Made by a program: the position numbers and the translations under genes
Notes under the pieces: generated by a model
Told to the model about the DNA's origin: nothing
What the model saw: only the letters and a program-made list of their open reading frames with translations
The model's database searches: none
Part shown: piece after piece, positions 44,513 through 54,115 of the stretch
How positions within the stretch are numbered: the stretch's first letter is position 1
Layout of the letters: each line of letters begins with the position of its first letter
From: Ramlibacter tataouinensis
Lineage (GTDB): Bacteria > Pseudomonadota > Gammaproteobacteria > Burkholderiales > Burkholderiaceae_C
NCBI RefSeq assembly: GCF_001580455.1
Contig: NZ_CP010951.1
Coordinates: forward strand, 930,001 to 994,000
Direction of reading: 5' to 3'
DNA length: 64,000 bases

Positions 44513-45553
44513 TCAGGCGAATTGCTCGAACGCCGCACCCAGCCTGTCCATGTAGCCGCGCCGCGTCGCGGCATCGACGAAACTGGCCTCGAAGCTGTTG
44601 GCCGCCAGCTGCCAGGCGTGCCGCGCTTCCAGGCCGAGGGCGCCGAAGGTCTCGCTGAAGTTTTGGTTCATGTAGCCGCCGAAATAGGCCGGATCGTCCG
44701 AGTTGACCGTGGCGCACAAGCCCGCATCCAGCAGCTGGCGCAGATTGTGGTCGGCCAGCTTCGGGAACACGCACAGCTTCAGGTTGGACAGCGGACAGAC
44801 CGTGAGCGGGATGCGCTGCTGGGCCAGCCGCTGCATCAACGCCGGGTCCTTGGCCGATTGCACGCCGTGGTCGATGCGTTCGACCTTGAGCACGTCCAGC
44901 GCCGCCCAGACATAGGCCGGCGGCCCCTCCTCGCCCGCATGGGCTACCAGGTGCAGGCCCTGCTGGCGGCACTTGGCGAACACGCGCGCGAATTTCTCCG
45001 GCGGATGGCCCACTTCGCTGGAATCCAGCCCCACGCCGATGAACTTGTCGCGAAAGGGCAGCGCCTGCTCCAGCGTCTCGAAGGCCTCGGCTTCGGACAG
45101 GTGGCGCAGGAAGCACAGGATCAGCTCGGCATCCACGCCCAGCTGGCCGCGCGCGTCCTGGCACGCGCGGTGCAGGCCCTTGACCACCGTCTCCATCGCC
45201 ACCCCGCGCGCGGTGTGCGTCTGCGGGTCGAAGAATATCTCCGCACGCAGAACGTTGTCGGCCTGGGCGCGCTTCAGGTAGGCCCAGGCCATGTCGTAGA
45301 AGTCCTGCTCCTGGAGCAGCACGCTGGCGCCGGCGTAATAGATGTCGAGGAAACTTTGCAGGTTGCTGAAGGCGTAGGCCTTGCGCAGCTCTTCGACGCT
45401 GGAATACGGAATGCTCACTGCGTTGCGCCGGGCCAATTCGAAGATCAGCTCAGGCTCCAGCGAGCCCTCGATGTGAATGTGCAACTCGGCCTTGGGCATG
45501 CGCTGCAGCAGTTCGGGCAGCCGCTCAGGGGAAATCTGGGGAATCGCAGTCAT
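44513..45553 (-). CDS. Adenine/adenosine deaminase
   Basis: A 346-residue metal-dependent deaminase of the adenosine/AMP deaminase superfamily. Zinc ligands are H-x-H in AELHIHIEGS, H in VAHAGEEG and D in NSDDPAYF. The segment HIEGSLEPELIFELARRN and the lack of longer ADA features point to the adenine deaminase subgroup. The start is uncertain: ATG 45553 or 45571. The next gene downstream on the same strand encodes the penicillin-acylase protein (13-base gap). Inferred role is hypoxanthine production from adenine. Confidence 0.9.
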   Translation of the reverse strand: MTAIPQISPERLPELLQRMPKAELHIHIEGSLEPELIFELARRNAVSIPYSSVEELRKAYAFSNLQSFLDIYYAGASVLLQEQDFYDMAWAYLKRAQADNVLRAEIFFDPQTHTARGVAMETVVKGLHRACQDARGQLGVDAELILCFLRHLSEAEAFETLEQALPFRDKFIGVGLDSSEVGHPPEKFARVFAKCRQQGLHLVAHAGEEGPPAYVWAALDVLKVERIDHGVQSAKDPALMQRLAQQRIPLTVCPLSNLKLCVFPKLADHNLRQLLDAGLCATVNSDDPAYFGGYMNQNFSETFGALGLEARHAWQLAANSFEASFVDAATRRGYMDRLGAAFEQFA

Positions 45554-45653
45554 CAGGAAAGCATACGCCATCGCAACATTCGATTGCAGCGCTTGCGCTT
45601 GCGAAGCGCCCGGTCGGCTTACCCTCGTTCAAGCTCTCTGCAGCCGTCCCGAT

Positions 45654-45929
45654 ATGCACCAAGCTCCACCGATTCAGCGCGGTGTCGCGCAAATCCAGCC
45701 GGCCGCCGCGACGGGCGCTCGAGCCCTCGGCGCCATGGCGCTGGGCGCCTGTGCCACCGGGGCCCTGGCTCTGGGCGCGTTAGCCATCGGCCGGCTCGCG
45801 GTGGGGCGTGCGCGCATCAGGAAGCTCGAGATTGACGAGCTTGTGGTCCGCCGCCTGCGGGTCACCGACGAACTCGAGACGCCGGCCAAGCCGGGTTCGG
45901 GTGACGAGTCGGCCAATACCTCCTTGTGA
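45654..45929 (+). CDS. Small protein with five-residue repeats
   Basis: A 91-residue protein. Residues ~21-72 form about ten pentads in register: ALGAM ALGAC ATGAL then ALGAL AIGRL AVGRA then RIRKL EIDEL VVRRL. The first half is apolar and Gly/Ala rich, the second charged. The spacing fits a right-handed beta-helix as in pentapeptide repeat proteins, but the consensus differs from the usual A(D/N)LXX. Similar small proteins are common in Burkholderiales without known function. It starts 100 bases past the divergent deaminase start and lies 116 bases before lhr. Confidence 0.6.
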   Translation: MHQAPPIQRGVAQIQPAAATGARALGAMALGACATGALALGALAIGRLAVGRARIRKLEIDELVVRRLRVTDELETPAKPGSGDESANTSL

Positions 45930-46045
45930 CCGGCTCCTTCGTCACCAGATAACAAGCTCTGGCTTGCTGCCTTGCGTCCCTGCTTTTCGCCAGGGCTCTG
46001 CTGGGTCCCTCGTGTCCAGCCAGGCAAGCGGCCAAAATAGGCGGC

Positions 46046-49000
46046 ATGTCCCGGCTCCCCTTCCACCCGGCCGTGTCCGCTTGGCTGGAGCGTCGCTTCG
46101 GCCAGCCGACCGAGGTGCAAGCCCAGGCGTGGGCAGTCACTTCACGGCAACGCCACGCGCTCATCGCCGCGCCCACCGGTTCCGGCAAGACGCTGGCAGC
46201 CTTCCTGTCGGCCATCGACGCGCTGGTCCGCGAGGGCTTGGCCGGCGGGCTCACGGACGAGGTCCATGTGCTCTATGTATCGCCGCTCAAGGCGCTGTCG
46301 AACGACATCCGCAAGAACCTGCAGGAGCCGCTGGCCGGCATCCGCGCGCAACTGGCCGCGATGGGCCTGCCCGACCCCGGCATCCGCGACGCGGTGCGCA
46401 CCGGCGACACGCCGGCGGCGGAGCGCGAGCGCATGCGCCGCACGCCGCCGCACATCCTGGTGACCACGCCGGAGTCCCTGTACATCCTGCTCAGCTCCGA
46501 TTCTGGCCGCGCCATGCTGAAGTCGGTCAAGAGCGTGATCGTCGACGAGCTGCACGCGGTGGCCGGCAGCAAGCGCGGTTCGCACCTGATGCTGTCGATC
46601 GAGCGGCTGGAGGCCCTGTGCGAGCGGCCGCCGGTGCGCATCGGCCTGTCCGCCACCGTGAAACCGCTGCAGGAGATGGCACGCTTCCTGATCGGCGCGC
46701 GCGACGAGGCGGTGGAGATCATCGATGCGGGCCACATCCGCGAGCGCGACCTGGCCATCGAAATGCCGCGCTCGCCGCTGACCGCGGTGATGCCGACCGA
46801 AGTGTGGGACGAGCTCTACGACCGCCTCGCCGAACTGATCCACCAGCACCGCACCACCCTGATCTTTGTCAACCAGCGCCGCACCGCGGAGCGGATGGCG
46901 CGCCACCTCGCCGAGCGGATCGGCGAGGAACACGTCACCGCCCACCACGGCAGCCTGGCGCGCGAACACCGCCTGCAGGCCGAGCAGCGGCTCAAGCAGG
47001 GCGAACTGAAAGCGCTGGTGGCGACCAGTTCGCTGGAACTGGGCATCGACATCGGCGACATCGACCTGGTCTGCCAGATCGGTTCGCCGCGCGCCGTCAA
47101 TGCCTTCCTGCAGCGGGTCGGCCGCGCCGGCCATGCCATCGGCGCGATCCCCAAGGGACGGCTGTTCCCGCTGGCGCTGGACGACCTGCTGGAATGCGCC
47201 GCGCTGCTCGACGCGGTGGCGCGCGGCGAACTGGACCGCATCCGGGTGCCGGCCAAGCCGCTGGACGCGCTGGCGCAGCAAGTCGTCGCCGAGACGACCT
47301 GCCGCGAATGGCCACTCGATGCGCTGTACGAGCGCCTGCGGCGTGCGCAGCCCTATCGCGAGCTCGCGCTGGCGGAGTTCGAGCAGCTGGTGCAGATGCT
47401 GGCGGACGGCTACAGCACCCGCCGCGGCCGGCGCGGCGCCTACCTGCACTACGACGGCGTCAACCGGATGCTGCGGGCGCGCCGCGGCGCGCGGCTGGCA
47501 GCCGTCACCAACGCGGGCGTGATCCCCGACCAGTTCGACTACGACGTGGTGCTGCTGCCCGAGGAGCACCGCGTGGGCACGCTCAACGAGGATTTCGCCT
47601 TCGAGAGCCTGGCCGGCGACATCTTCCAGCTGGGCAACACCTCCTACCGCATCGTCAAGGTCGAGACCGGCCGGGTGCTGGTGGAAGACGCCAGGGGGCA
47701 GGCGCCCAACATGCCGTTCTGGCTCGGCGAGGGCCTGGGCCGCAGCGACGAGCTGTGCGAGGCGGTGTCGCGCCTGTGCGAGACCGCGGACAGCCTGCTC
47801 GAGGACGGCGTGCCGGAATGCGCCGCCTGGCTGCGCGAGGTCCTGCGCCTCCCCGCCGCGGCCGCGGAGCAGCTGACGCACTACCTGGCGGCCGCCCGGG
47901 CGGCGCTGGGCGCGTTGCCCACCCGCAAGCGGATCGTATTCGAGCGCTTCTTCGACGAGGTCGGCGACACCCACCTGGTGATCCATTCGCCCTACGGTTC
48001 GCGCATCAACAAGGCCTGGGGCCTGGCGCTGCGCAAGCGCATGTGCCGCAAGTTCAACTTCGAGCTGCAGGCCAGCGCGCTGGAGGACAGCATCGTGCTG
48101 TCGCTGGGTCCGACGCACAGCTTCCCGCTGGATGAAGTGCAGCACTACCTGAAGTCGGGCAGCGCGCGCGATGTGCTGGTGCAGGCGTTGCTCGACGCGC
48201 CGATGTTCGGCACCCGCTGGCGCTGGAACGCCACCGCTTCGCTGGCGGTGCGCCGCATGAACGGCGGTCGCAAGGTGCCGCCGCAGTTCCAGCGCACCGA
48301 CGCGCAGGACCTGTTGACGGTGGTGTTCCCGGACCAGATCGCCTGCGCCGAGAACCTCGTGGGCGAACGCGAGATCCCGGACCATCCCCTGGTGGCGCAG
48401 ACGCTGCGCGACTGCCTGACCGAGACCATGGATGCCGAGGGCTTCGTGGCGCTGCTGGCACGCATCGAAACCGGCGAGGTGCAGATCAGCACCCGCGAGC
48501 TCGCCTCACCCTCGCCGCTGTCGCACGCCATCCTCAATGCGCGTCCCTTCGCCTTCCTCGACGATGGCGCGGCGGAGGAGCGCCGCACCCGGGCCGTGCG
48601 GACGCAGCCGATCATGGACCTGCAGACGGCGCAGGACATCGGCAAGCTCGACCCGGAGGCGATCGCGCAGGTGCGCGCCGATGCCTGGCCCGAGATCGGC
48701 AATGCCGAGGAACTGCACGATGCGCTGGTGGTGCATGGCTTCCTCACTACCGGCGAAGCACCCTTGCCGGAGCTGGTCGAGGCGCTCGTGCAGCAGCGCC
48801 GCATCACGCGGCTTCACACGCCGGCCGGCGGCGCGCTGCAGGTCGCGGCCGAGCGCCTGCACGAGATGCAGGCGCTTTTCCCGCAGGCGCCGCTGCACCC
48901 ACCCATCGAAGCGGTGGTCCAGGACCGTCCCGCCCCCGAGATGGCCTTGCGCGAGATCGTGCGCGGGCGCCTGGAAATGCTGGGGCCGGTGACGGCCGGC

Positions 49001-50338
49001 GCCTTGGGCGCGCCGCTCGGCCTGCCCGGCGACGCCGTGCTGCCCGCCCTGCTCGCGCTCGAGGCCGAAGGCGCCGTGATGCGCGGCGCCTCCAGCGCGG
49101 CGGGTGCGGCCGAATGGTGCGACCGGCGTCTGCTGGCGCGCATCCACCGCATGACGCGCGACAAGCTGCGCGCCGAAATCCAGCCGGTGCCGCCGGCGCA
49201 ATTCATGCGCTTTCTGTTCCGCTGGCACCAGCTCGCCGGCAGCGAGGGCGACGAGCGCCGTGAAGGCGAAAGCTCATTGTCCGATGTGCTGCGGCAGCTC
49301 GAAGGCCATGCCGCGCCGGCCTCGGCCTGGGAAGAAGACCTGCTGCCCGCGCGGGTCGGGGACTACCTGCCCGCCATGCTGGATAAGTTGTGCGCGGTGG
49401 GCCGCATCGCCTGGTGGCGGCCGGCGGAACCCGGCGAGGCCGGCGGCCACAAGTCGGGGCCAGTGCGCGGCACGCCGGTGCTGCTGTGCGAACGCGATGC
49501 CCTGTCGCATTGGCAGCAGGCGGCCGGCGCCGTGGCAGTCGACGAAGCGGTGCTGTCCGGCAAGGCCCGGGAAGTGCTGGAACTGCTGCGCGCGCACGGC
49601 GCCAGCTTCTTCGCCGACCTGCAGCACGACGCCCGGCTGCTGGGCGAGCAGCTCGAGCAGGCCTTGTCCGAGCTGGTCGCGCAGGGCCTGGTCAGCTGCG
49701 ATTCCTTCGCCGGCCTGCGTACGCTGGTGATGCCGGCCGACAAGCGCAACAAGCTGCGCCGCAAGAACCGGGACCCGATCGCCGACGCCGGCCGCTGGGC
49801 GCTGACGCGCCGGCCGCGACCGACGGAGCCGGCGCCGGGCGCGCTGGCCGCGCCGCATGTCGAGCACATCGCGCGCGTGCTGCTGCGCCGCTATGGCGTG
49901 CTGTTTCGCAAACTGATCGAACGCGAGGAGGGACTGCCGCCCTGGCGCGAGCTGTACTACGTGCTGCGCCGGCTGGAGGCGCGCGGCGAGGTGCGCGGCG
50001 GCCGCTTCGTCAGCGGCTTTTCCGGCGAGCAGTTCGCGCTGCCGGAAGCCGCCGCGGCCCTGCGCAAGACCGCCCGCACGCCGGGGCGCGAGCGCGTCGC
50101 GATCTCGGCGGTCGATCCGCTGAACCTCGCCGGCATCCTCACGCCCGGCGACAAGGTGCCGCGCCTGGCCGGCAACCGCCTGCTGTTCGAAGCCGGCGTT
50201 CCGATCGCCACGCAAAGCGGCGGCGACATCCGCTACCTGCAGCCGCTGGAGCCCGCCGTGCAGTGGGAGGTGAAGAATCTCCTGATCCGCAAGCAAAGGC
50301 CGGCGAGCTATGTCATGCCGCCGCCGGGGCTGTCGTGA
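46046..50338 (+). CDS. lhr: Lhr-type ATP-dependent helicase
   Basis: A 1430-residue DNA/RNA helicase of the Lhr family (long helicase-related), full-length type with the extended C-terminus. It has Walker A AAPTGSGKT near residue 42, the DELH box at ~167 (VIVDELHAV), LSAT near 202 and the motif VI region VGRAGHAIG near 365. After the RecA domains come winged-helix and DUF/Lhr core regions and a long C-terminal tetramerisation-like part. Such helicases are induced by DNA damage in some bacteria. ATG 46046 gives MSRLPFHPAVSAWLER. Next gene is a GNAT on the same strand. Confidence 0.93.
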   Translation: MSRLPFHPAVSAWLERRFGQPTEVQAQAWAVTSRQRHALIAAPTGSGKTLAAFLSAIDALVREGLAGGLTDEVHVLYVSPLKALSNDIRKNLQEPLAGIRAQLAAMGLPDPGIRDAVRTGDTPAAERERMRRTPPHILVTTPESLYILLSSDSGRAMLKSVKSVIVDELHAVAGSKRGSHLMLSIERLEALCERPPVRIGLSATVKPLQEMARFLIGARDEAVEIIDAGHIRERDLAIEMPRSPLTAVMPTEVWDELYDRLAELIHQHRTTLIFVNQRRTAERMARHLAERIGEEHVTAHHGSLAREHRLQAEQRLKQGELKALVATSSLELGIDIGDIDLVCQIGSPRAVNAFLQRVGRAGHAIGAIPKGRLFPLALDDLLECAALLDAVARGELDRIRVPAKPLDALAQQVVAETTCREWPLDALYERLRRAQPYRELALAEFEQLVQMLADGYSTRRGRRGAYLHYDGVNRMLRARRGARLAAVTNAGVIPDQFDYDVVLLPEEHRVGTLNEDFAFESLAGDIFQLGNTSYRIVKVETGRVLVEDARGQAPNMPFWLGEGLGRSDELCEAVSRLCETADSLLEDGVPECAAWLREVLRLPAAAAEQLTHYLAAARAALGALPTRKRIVFERFFDEVGDTHLVIHSPYGSRINKAWGLALRKRMCRKFNFELQASALEDSIVLSLGPTHSFPLDEVQHYLKSGSARDVLVQALLDAPMFGTRWRWNATASLAVRRMNGGRKVPPQFQRTDAQDLLTVVFPDQIACAENLVGEREIPDHPLVAQTLRDCLTETMDAEGFVALLARIETGEVQISTRELASPSPLSHAILNARPFAFLDDGAAEERRTRAVRTQPIMDLQTAQDIGKLDPEAIAQVRADAWPEIGNAEELHDALVVHGFLTTGEAPLPELVEALVQQRRITRLHTPAGGALQVAAERLHEMQALFPQAPLHPPIEAVVQDRPAPEMALREIVRGRLEMLGPVTAGALGAPLGLPGDAVLPALLALEAEGAVMRGASSAAGAAEWCDRRLLARIHRMTRDKLRAEIQPVPPAQFMRFLFRWHQLAGSEGDERREGESSLSDVLRQLEGHAAPASAWEEDLLPARVGDYLPAMLDKLCAVGRIAWWRPAEPGEAGGHKSGPVRGTPVLLCERDALSHWQQAAGAVAVDEAVLSGKAREVLELLRAHGASFFADLQHDARLLGEQLEQALSELVAQGLVSCDSFAGLRTLVMPADKRNKLRRKNRDPIADAGRWALTRRPRPTEPAPGALAAPHVEHIARVLLRRYGVLFRKLIEREEGLPPWRELYYVLRRLEARGEVRGGRFVSGFSGEQFALPEAAAALRKTARTPGRERVAISAVDPLNLAGILTPGDKVPRLAGNRLLFEAGVPIATQSGGDIRYLQPLEPAVQWEVKNLLIRKQRPASYVMPPPGLS

Positions 50339-50356
50339 CCGGGAGGGGCGCCCGCC

Positions 50357-50908
50357 GTGACCAGGCCTTCTCCCACCGCGCTGCGCTGGCGCGACATGGC
50401 AGCGTCAGACCTCCCCGCGCTGTTGTCGGTGGCCGCCCTCGTTCATCCGGATTTTCCGGAGCACGAAGCCGTCTTCGCTGAGCGCCTGCGCCTGTTTCCG
50501 GCCGGCTGCCGGGTGCTGGTCGACCCGCACGACGGGCTGCTCGGATACCTCCTGAGCCATCCCTGGCATCGCGAAACGCCGGTGCCGCTGAATTCCTTGC
50601 TGCAGCGGCTGCCCCTGCAGCCCGGCACGCTCTATGTCCACGACCTCGCGCTGCTGCCCGGAGCCCGGGGTTCGGGCGTGGCAGGGGAAGCGGTGCGACG
50701 GGTGATGGAACTGGCCAGGCAACTCGGCGTGGCCGAGGTCTCATTGGTGGCGGTGAACAGTTCAGCGCCCTTCTGGACGCGCCATGGCTTCCGGGCGCCG
50801 CAGCCGCAGGCGCCCAACTTGCAGAGCTACGGGACGGACTCGCTGTTCATGGTGCGCGCCATGGCCACGTCCCGCAGCGAGGAGCACCCCGCCCCACGGC
50901 GCCCGTGA
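50357..50908 (+). CDS. GNAT family N-acetyltransferase
   Basis: A 183-residue GNAT-fold protein that should use acetyl-CoA. The core motif is YVHDLALLPGARGSGVAGEAV (strand 4 plus the pyrophosphate-binding loop, shortened here), followed by VSLVAVNSSAPFWTRHGF (strand 5 and the alpha helix ending in the usual F/W-x-x-x-GF). Substrate unknown. It lies 18 bases after lhr. Confidence 0.85.
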   Translation: MTRPSPTALRWRDMAASDLPALLSVAALVHPDFPEHEAVFAERLRLFPAGCRVLVDPHDGLLGYLLSHPWHRETPVPLNSLLQRLPLQPGTLYVHDLALLPGARGSGVAGEAVRRVMELARQLGVAEVSLVAVNSSAPFWTRHGFRAPQPQAPNLQSYGTDSLFMVRAMATSRSEEHPAPRRP

Positions 50909-50953
50909 TGCGCCGAGAATGTTCTTTTCGTCTGAACCACCAGGAGCAAGCTC

Positions 50954-51391
50954 ATGAAGAGAACATCCAGTGCCCAGTGGCGCGGCGCCGGCAAGAGCGG
51001 CAGCGGCACGCTCGACAGCCAGAGCGGGGCCTTGCAGAAGCTGCCCTACAACTTCGCCGCCCGCTTCGAGAGCGAAGACGGCCGGGCCGGCACCAATCCC
51101 GAGGAACTGATCGCTGCCGCGCACGCCGGCTGCTTCGCCATGGCCCTGGCGTTCAAGCTGGAAGGAGCGGGACACCCCGCCGAGCAGCTGGACGCACGCG
51201 CCACCGTCAGCCTGGAGCGCGCCGAGGGCGGCTTCCGCATCAGCGGGGTCGAGCTGAACGTGGAGGGCCGCGTGCCGGGCCTCGATGCCAAGCGCTTCGA
51301 GGAGATCGCGCAGGACGCCAAGGCCAACTGCCCGGTGAGCCAGGCGCTCAAGGCGCTGCCGATCACGCTCAACGCGAAGCTGGTCTCCTAG
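50954..51391 (+). CDS. OsmC family peroxiredoxin-like protein
   Basis: A 145-residue protein of the OsmC/Ohr family that reduces organic hydroperoxides by a Cys pair. C60 (AAHAGCFAMAL) and C126 (ANCPVSQAL) are the two catalytic cysteines; the early region contains GAGKSGSGTLDSQSG as in OsmC. The sequence follows the OsmC rather than Ohr pattern. AGGAGC lies nine bases before the ATG, and the GNAT stop is 45 bases upstream. Cytosolic. Confidence 0.95.
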   Translation: MKRTSSAQWRGAGKSGSGTLDSQSGALQKLPYNFAARFESEDGRAGTNPEELIAAAHAGCFAMALAFKLEGAGHPAEQLDARATVSLERAEGGFRISGVELNVEGRVPGLDAKRFEEIAQDAKANCPVSQALKALPITLNAKLVS

Positions 51392-51432
51392 CGCGACCAG
51401 CGCGTAGCGCCTGACGCGCGGGCGAGGCCGCC

Positions 51433-52416
51433 ATGAGCAGCGATGTCGCCGTCGCGGACGGCCTCGAGGTGCTGGTGATCGTGGACAACGCCACCGACGG
51501 ACTGTCCACCAATCCGGCCGGCGTGGTGTCCGAGTGGCAGGGCTTGCGCGAACGCAATCGGCTGCAGCTGCTGGGCGGGACCAGCATCTGCTGCGCGCAC
51601 CACGGGCTGTCGCTGTTGCTGCAGGCGCGCCGCGACGGTGAGGTCCGGAGCTTGCTGTTCGACGCCGGCCCGGAAGGCGCCGTGTTCCTGCGCAACAGCC
51701 GCATCCTGGGCATCGACTTCGGCGCGATCCCCGATGTCGTGCTCTCGCACGGGCACTGGGACCATGCCGGCGGACTGACCGCCGCGATCGAGCAGATCGC
51801 CGGCGCGCGCGGCGCCGGCCAGGTCGGCTGCCACGTGCATCCCGGCATGTTCGCGCAGCGCGGCATGAAACTGCCCAGCGGGATCGTCTTCCCCTTCGAA
51901 GACGTGCCGGCGCCAGGCGAACTGGCCCGCGCCGGCGCCACGGTGATCAGCTCGCGGGACGCGCACACCGCCGGTGGTGGCCTGTTCTACATCAGTGGGG
52001 AGATTCCGCGGACCACGCCCTACGAGACCGGACTGCCCGGCCACCTTCGGCGATCCGACGACGGCACCGGCTGGGAGCCGGACCCCTTGCTGATGGACGA
52101 GCGCTTCGTCTCGGTCCACGTGAAGGACAAGGGCCAGTTCATCTTCTCGGCCTGCTCGCACGCCGGGATCATCAACGTCCTGGGCCACGCGCGCTCGCTG
52201 TTTCCGCAGCTGCCGCTGTATGGCGCGATGGGGGGACTTCACCTTTCCGGCTCGACGGAACGCATCATTCCGGACACCGTGGCCGACCTGCGGCAGTTCG
52301 ACCTCCAACTGCTGGCCCCCGGTCATTGCACCGGCTGGCGCGCCATTGGCGCCCTGGAGCAGGCCTTCGCCGGCACGGTCGTCCCCCTGGCCGTCGGCAA
52401 GCGCTTCATCGCCTGA
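51433..52416 (+). CDS. MBL-fold metallo-hydrolase (COG1237-like)
   Basis: A 327-residue protein with the metallo-beta-lactamase fold. The metal site is H106-G-H108-W-D110-H111 in SHGHWDHAGG, with further ligands expected in GCHVHPG and in GLHLSGS. It resembles the RFAP-synthase-like group (7,8-dihydropterin-6-methyl-aminobenzene phosphate-type names in COG1237), whose reaction in bacteria is not settled. It has no signal peptide. It starts 41 bases after the OsmC gene and converges on the flavin monooxygenase gene. Confidence 0.9.
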   Translation: MSSDVAVADGLEVLVIVDNATDGLSTNPAGVVSEWQGLRERNRLQLLGGTSICCAHHGLSLLLQARRDGEVRSLLFDAGPEGAVFLRNSRILGIDFGAIPDVVLSHGHWDHAGGLTAAIEQIAGARGAGQVGCHVHPGMFAQRGMKLPSGIVFPFEDVPAPGELARAGATVISSRDAHTAGGGLFYISGEIPRTTPYETGLPGHLRRSDDGTGWEPDPLLMDERFVSVHVKDKGQFIFSACSHAGIINVLGHARSLFPQLPLYGAMGGLHLSGSTERIIPDTVADLRQFDLQLLAPGHCTGWRAIGALEQAFAGTVVPLAVGKRFIA

Positions 52417-52426
52417 GCGCGCAGCT

Positions 52427-54094
52427 TCAGTGGCGTCCCGTGACCTGCCCGAGGACGGCAAGCGCATCGTCCGCGGCGCTGCCACGCCAGGCGACGATCT
52501 GGTCGGGCCGGATCAGGACGAGCGGCGCCTCATAGAGCGCCTCCAGCGTTTCGCTTTCCAGGTTCACCCGTTGCAAGGCGAGCCCCAGATGCCGGGCAGC
52601 GGATTCGAACGGCGCCGTCGTCGGCGCGCCTTTCCCGAGCACCAGCAGCGTCCAGTCCCGCCCGAACAGGTCGTACAGCGAGCGGCCATCGTCCAGCCAG
52701 GCGTGCGGCGGCCGGCCGCCGGGAGAGGCGGTCGGCACATATTCGTTCGGCTGGTCGGACGGCGCGGCGGAACCGTCCTTCACGATGACGGGCGAGGCGT
52801 CGTAGCGGCCGCCGAAGGTCACGCCGGGGATGTTGAATTCCAGCCGCGCGTGCTCGTTCAGGTGCTCCGAAGCCCGCTGGCGTCCCAGCGCGCCGCGTTC
52901 GGAGTCCTCTTCGAGCTCCGGCGTCGCGCGGAACAGGCCCACCGAGTCCGCGAAGCGGCGCGCATAGGCCGTGTTGCGCTCGGCGAGCGGCTTGCGCTCG
53001 GCCTCGTAGCTGCCCAGCAGCCCCGGCCCCGCCTGGCCGTGCAACACGGCGGCCAGCTTCCAGGCGAGGTTCACCGCGTCTTCGACCGCGGTGTTGTAGC
53101 CCAGCCCTCCCGTGGGCGTGAAGAGATGAGCGGCATCGCCGGCAATGAAGACCCGACCGGTCTGGAAGCGCTTGGCCACCAGTGAATGGCCGGCGATCCA
53201 GGTGCCGGTCGACAGGATCTCGACCGGCACCTCGGCGCCCACGACTTCCGCGAACAGGCGGCGCGCCTCCGCCTCGCCCCAATCGTCCGCGCTCTCGTGC
53301 GGATGCAGCGCGGCATGGCAGGCGAATTCGGAGATGCCGTCGACCGATGCCATGAAGGCCCTGCGCTGGGCATTGACCGCCACGTACATCCATGCCTTGG
53401 GATGGCGCAGCACGCTGAAGAACCCGGGGGCGCGCAGGTACATGGCGAACATCTTCCCGCCCATGAACTCGCGGGAGGCCCCCGTCGCGCCGCCCCACTC
53501 GATGGCCAGCGCGCGCCGCACCATGCTGCGCGCGCCGTCCGCGCCGACCAGATAGCTCGCCCGGACGCGGACCGCCTCGCCGACGGATGCCGCCGGGCGC
53601 ACGGTGGCCGTGACCGCATCGTCCGACGCCTCGAAGGACTCCAGGGCCCAGCCGTAGCGGATGTCCGCGCTGGCGCAGGCCCGCGCATGCCGCAGGAGCA
53701 CCTGCTCGACGAACTTCTGCGAGACGCGGTGGGGCAGTTCGGCCGCGCTCCAGGAGCCCGTCATCGCCCTGACCTTCTCAACCGCTTCAGCGGCAGTCGG
53801 CAGGCGAATGCGCGCGAGCTCATGCGCCGAGAAGCGCGTCATGTACACGATGTCCGTCGGATGGTCCGGCGGCAGGCCCAGCGCGCGAACCTCGTGGGCG
53901 AAGCCCAGTCGCCGGAAGTGCTCCATGGTGCGCGCCTGCGTCGCGTTCGCCTGCGGATTGAAGGCCGTCCCCGGCTTGGGATCGACCAGCAGGCAGCGGA
54001 TGCCGCGACGCCCCAGTTCGTTCGCCAGCATCAGGCCGCACGGGCCGCCGCCTGCGACCAGGACTTCGGTGTCGAGACTCGCCGGCTCCCTCAT
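52427..54094 (-). CDS. FAD-dependent aromatic monooxygenase (PheA/TfdB-like)
   Basis: A 555-residue flavoprotein of the group A aromatic hydroxylase family. The ADP-binding motif is VAGGGPCGLMLANELGRRG at the N-terminus. GADGARSMVR is the second FAD loop, and GDAAHLFTPTGGLGYNTAVED the C-terminal FAD motif with the conserved GD. The last ~130 residues form the thioredoxin-like C-terminal domain of this class. Phenol/polyketide-type substrates are known in the family; none can be assigned here. The DUF1801 gene lies 21 bases upstream on the same strand. Confidence 0.92.
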   Translation of the reverse strand: MREPASLDTEVLVAGGGPCGLMLANELGRRGIRCLLVDPKPGTAFNPQANATQARTMEHFRRLGFAHEVRALGLPPDHPTDIVYMTRFSAHELARIRLPTAAEAVEKVRAMTGSWSAAELPHRVSQKFVEQVLLRHARACASADIRYGWALESFEASDDAVTATVRPAASVGEAVRVRASYLVGADGARSMVRRALAIEWGGATGASREFMGGKMFAMYLRAPGFFSVLRHPKAWMYVAVNAQRRAFMASVDGISEFACHAALHPHESADDWGEAEARRLFAEVVGAEVPVEILSTGTWIAGHSLVAKRFQTGRVFIAGDAAHLFTPTGGLGYNTAVEDAVNLAWKLAAVLHGQAGPGLLGSYEAERKPLAERNTAYARRFADSVGLFRATPELEEDSERGALGRQRASEHLNEHARLEFNIPGVTFGGRYDASPVIVKDGSAAPSDQPNEYVPTASPGGRPPHAWLDDGRSLYDLFGRDWTLLVLGKGAPTTAPFESAARHLGLALQRVNLESETLEALYEAPLVLIRPDQIVAWRGSAADDALAVLGQVTGRH

Positions 54095-54115
54095 GGCGCG
54101 TGCCAGCTGCCCAGG

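Noticed and set aside
46142..48385. Antisense open frame of 747 codons over lhr
   Set aside because: lhr carries complete helicase motifs. The opposite frame is featureless.
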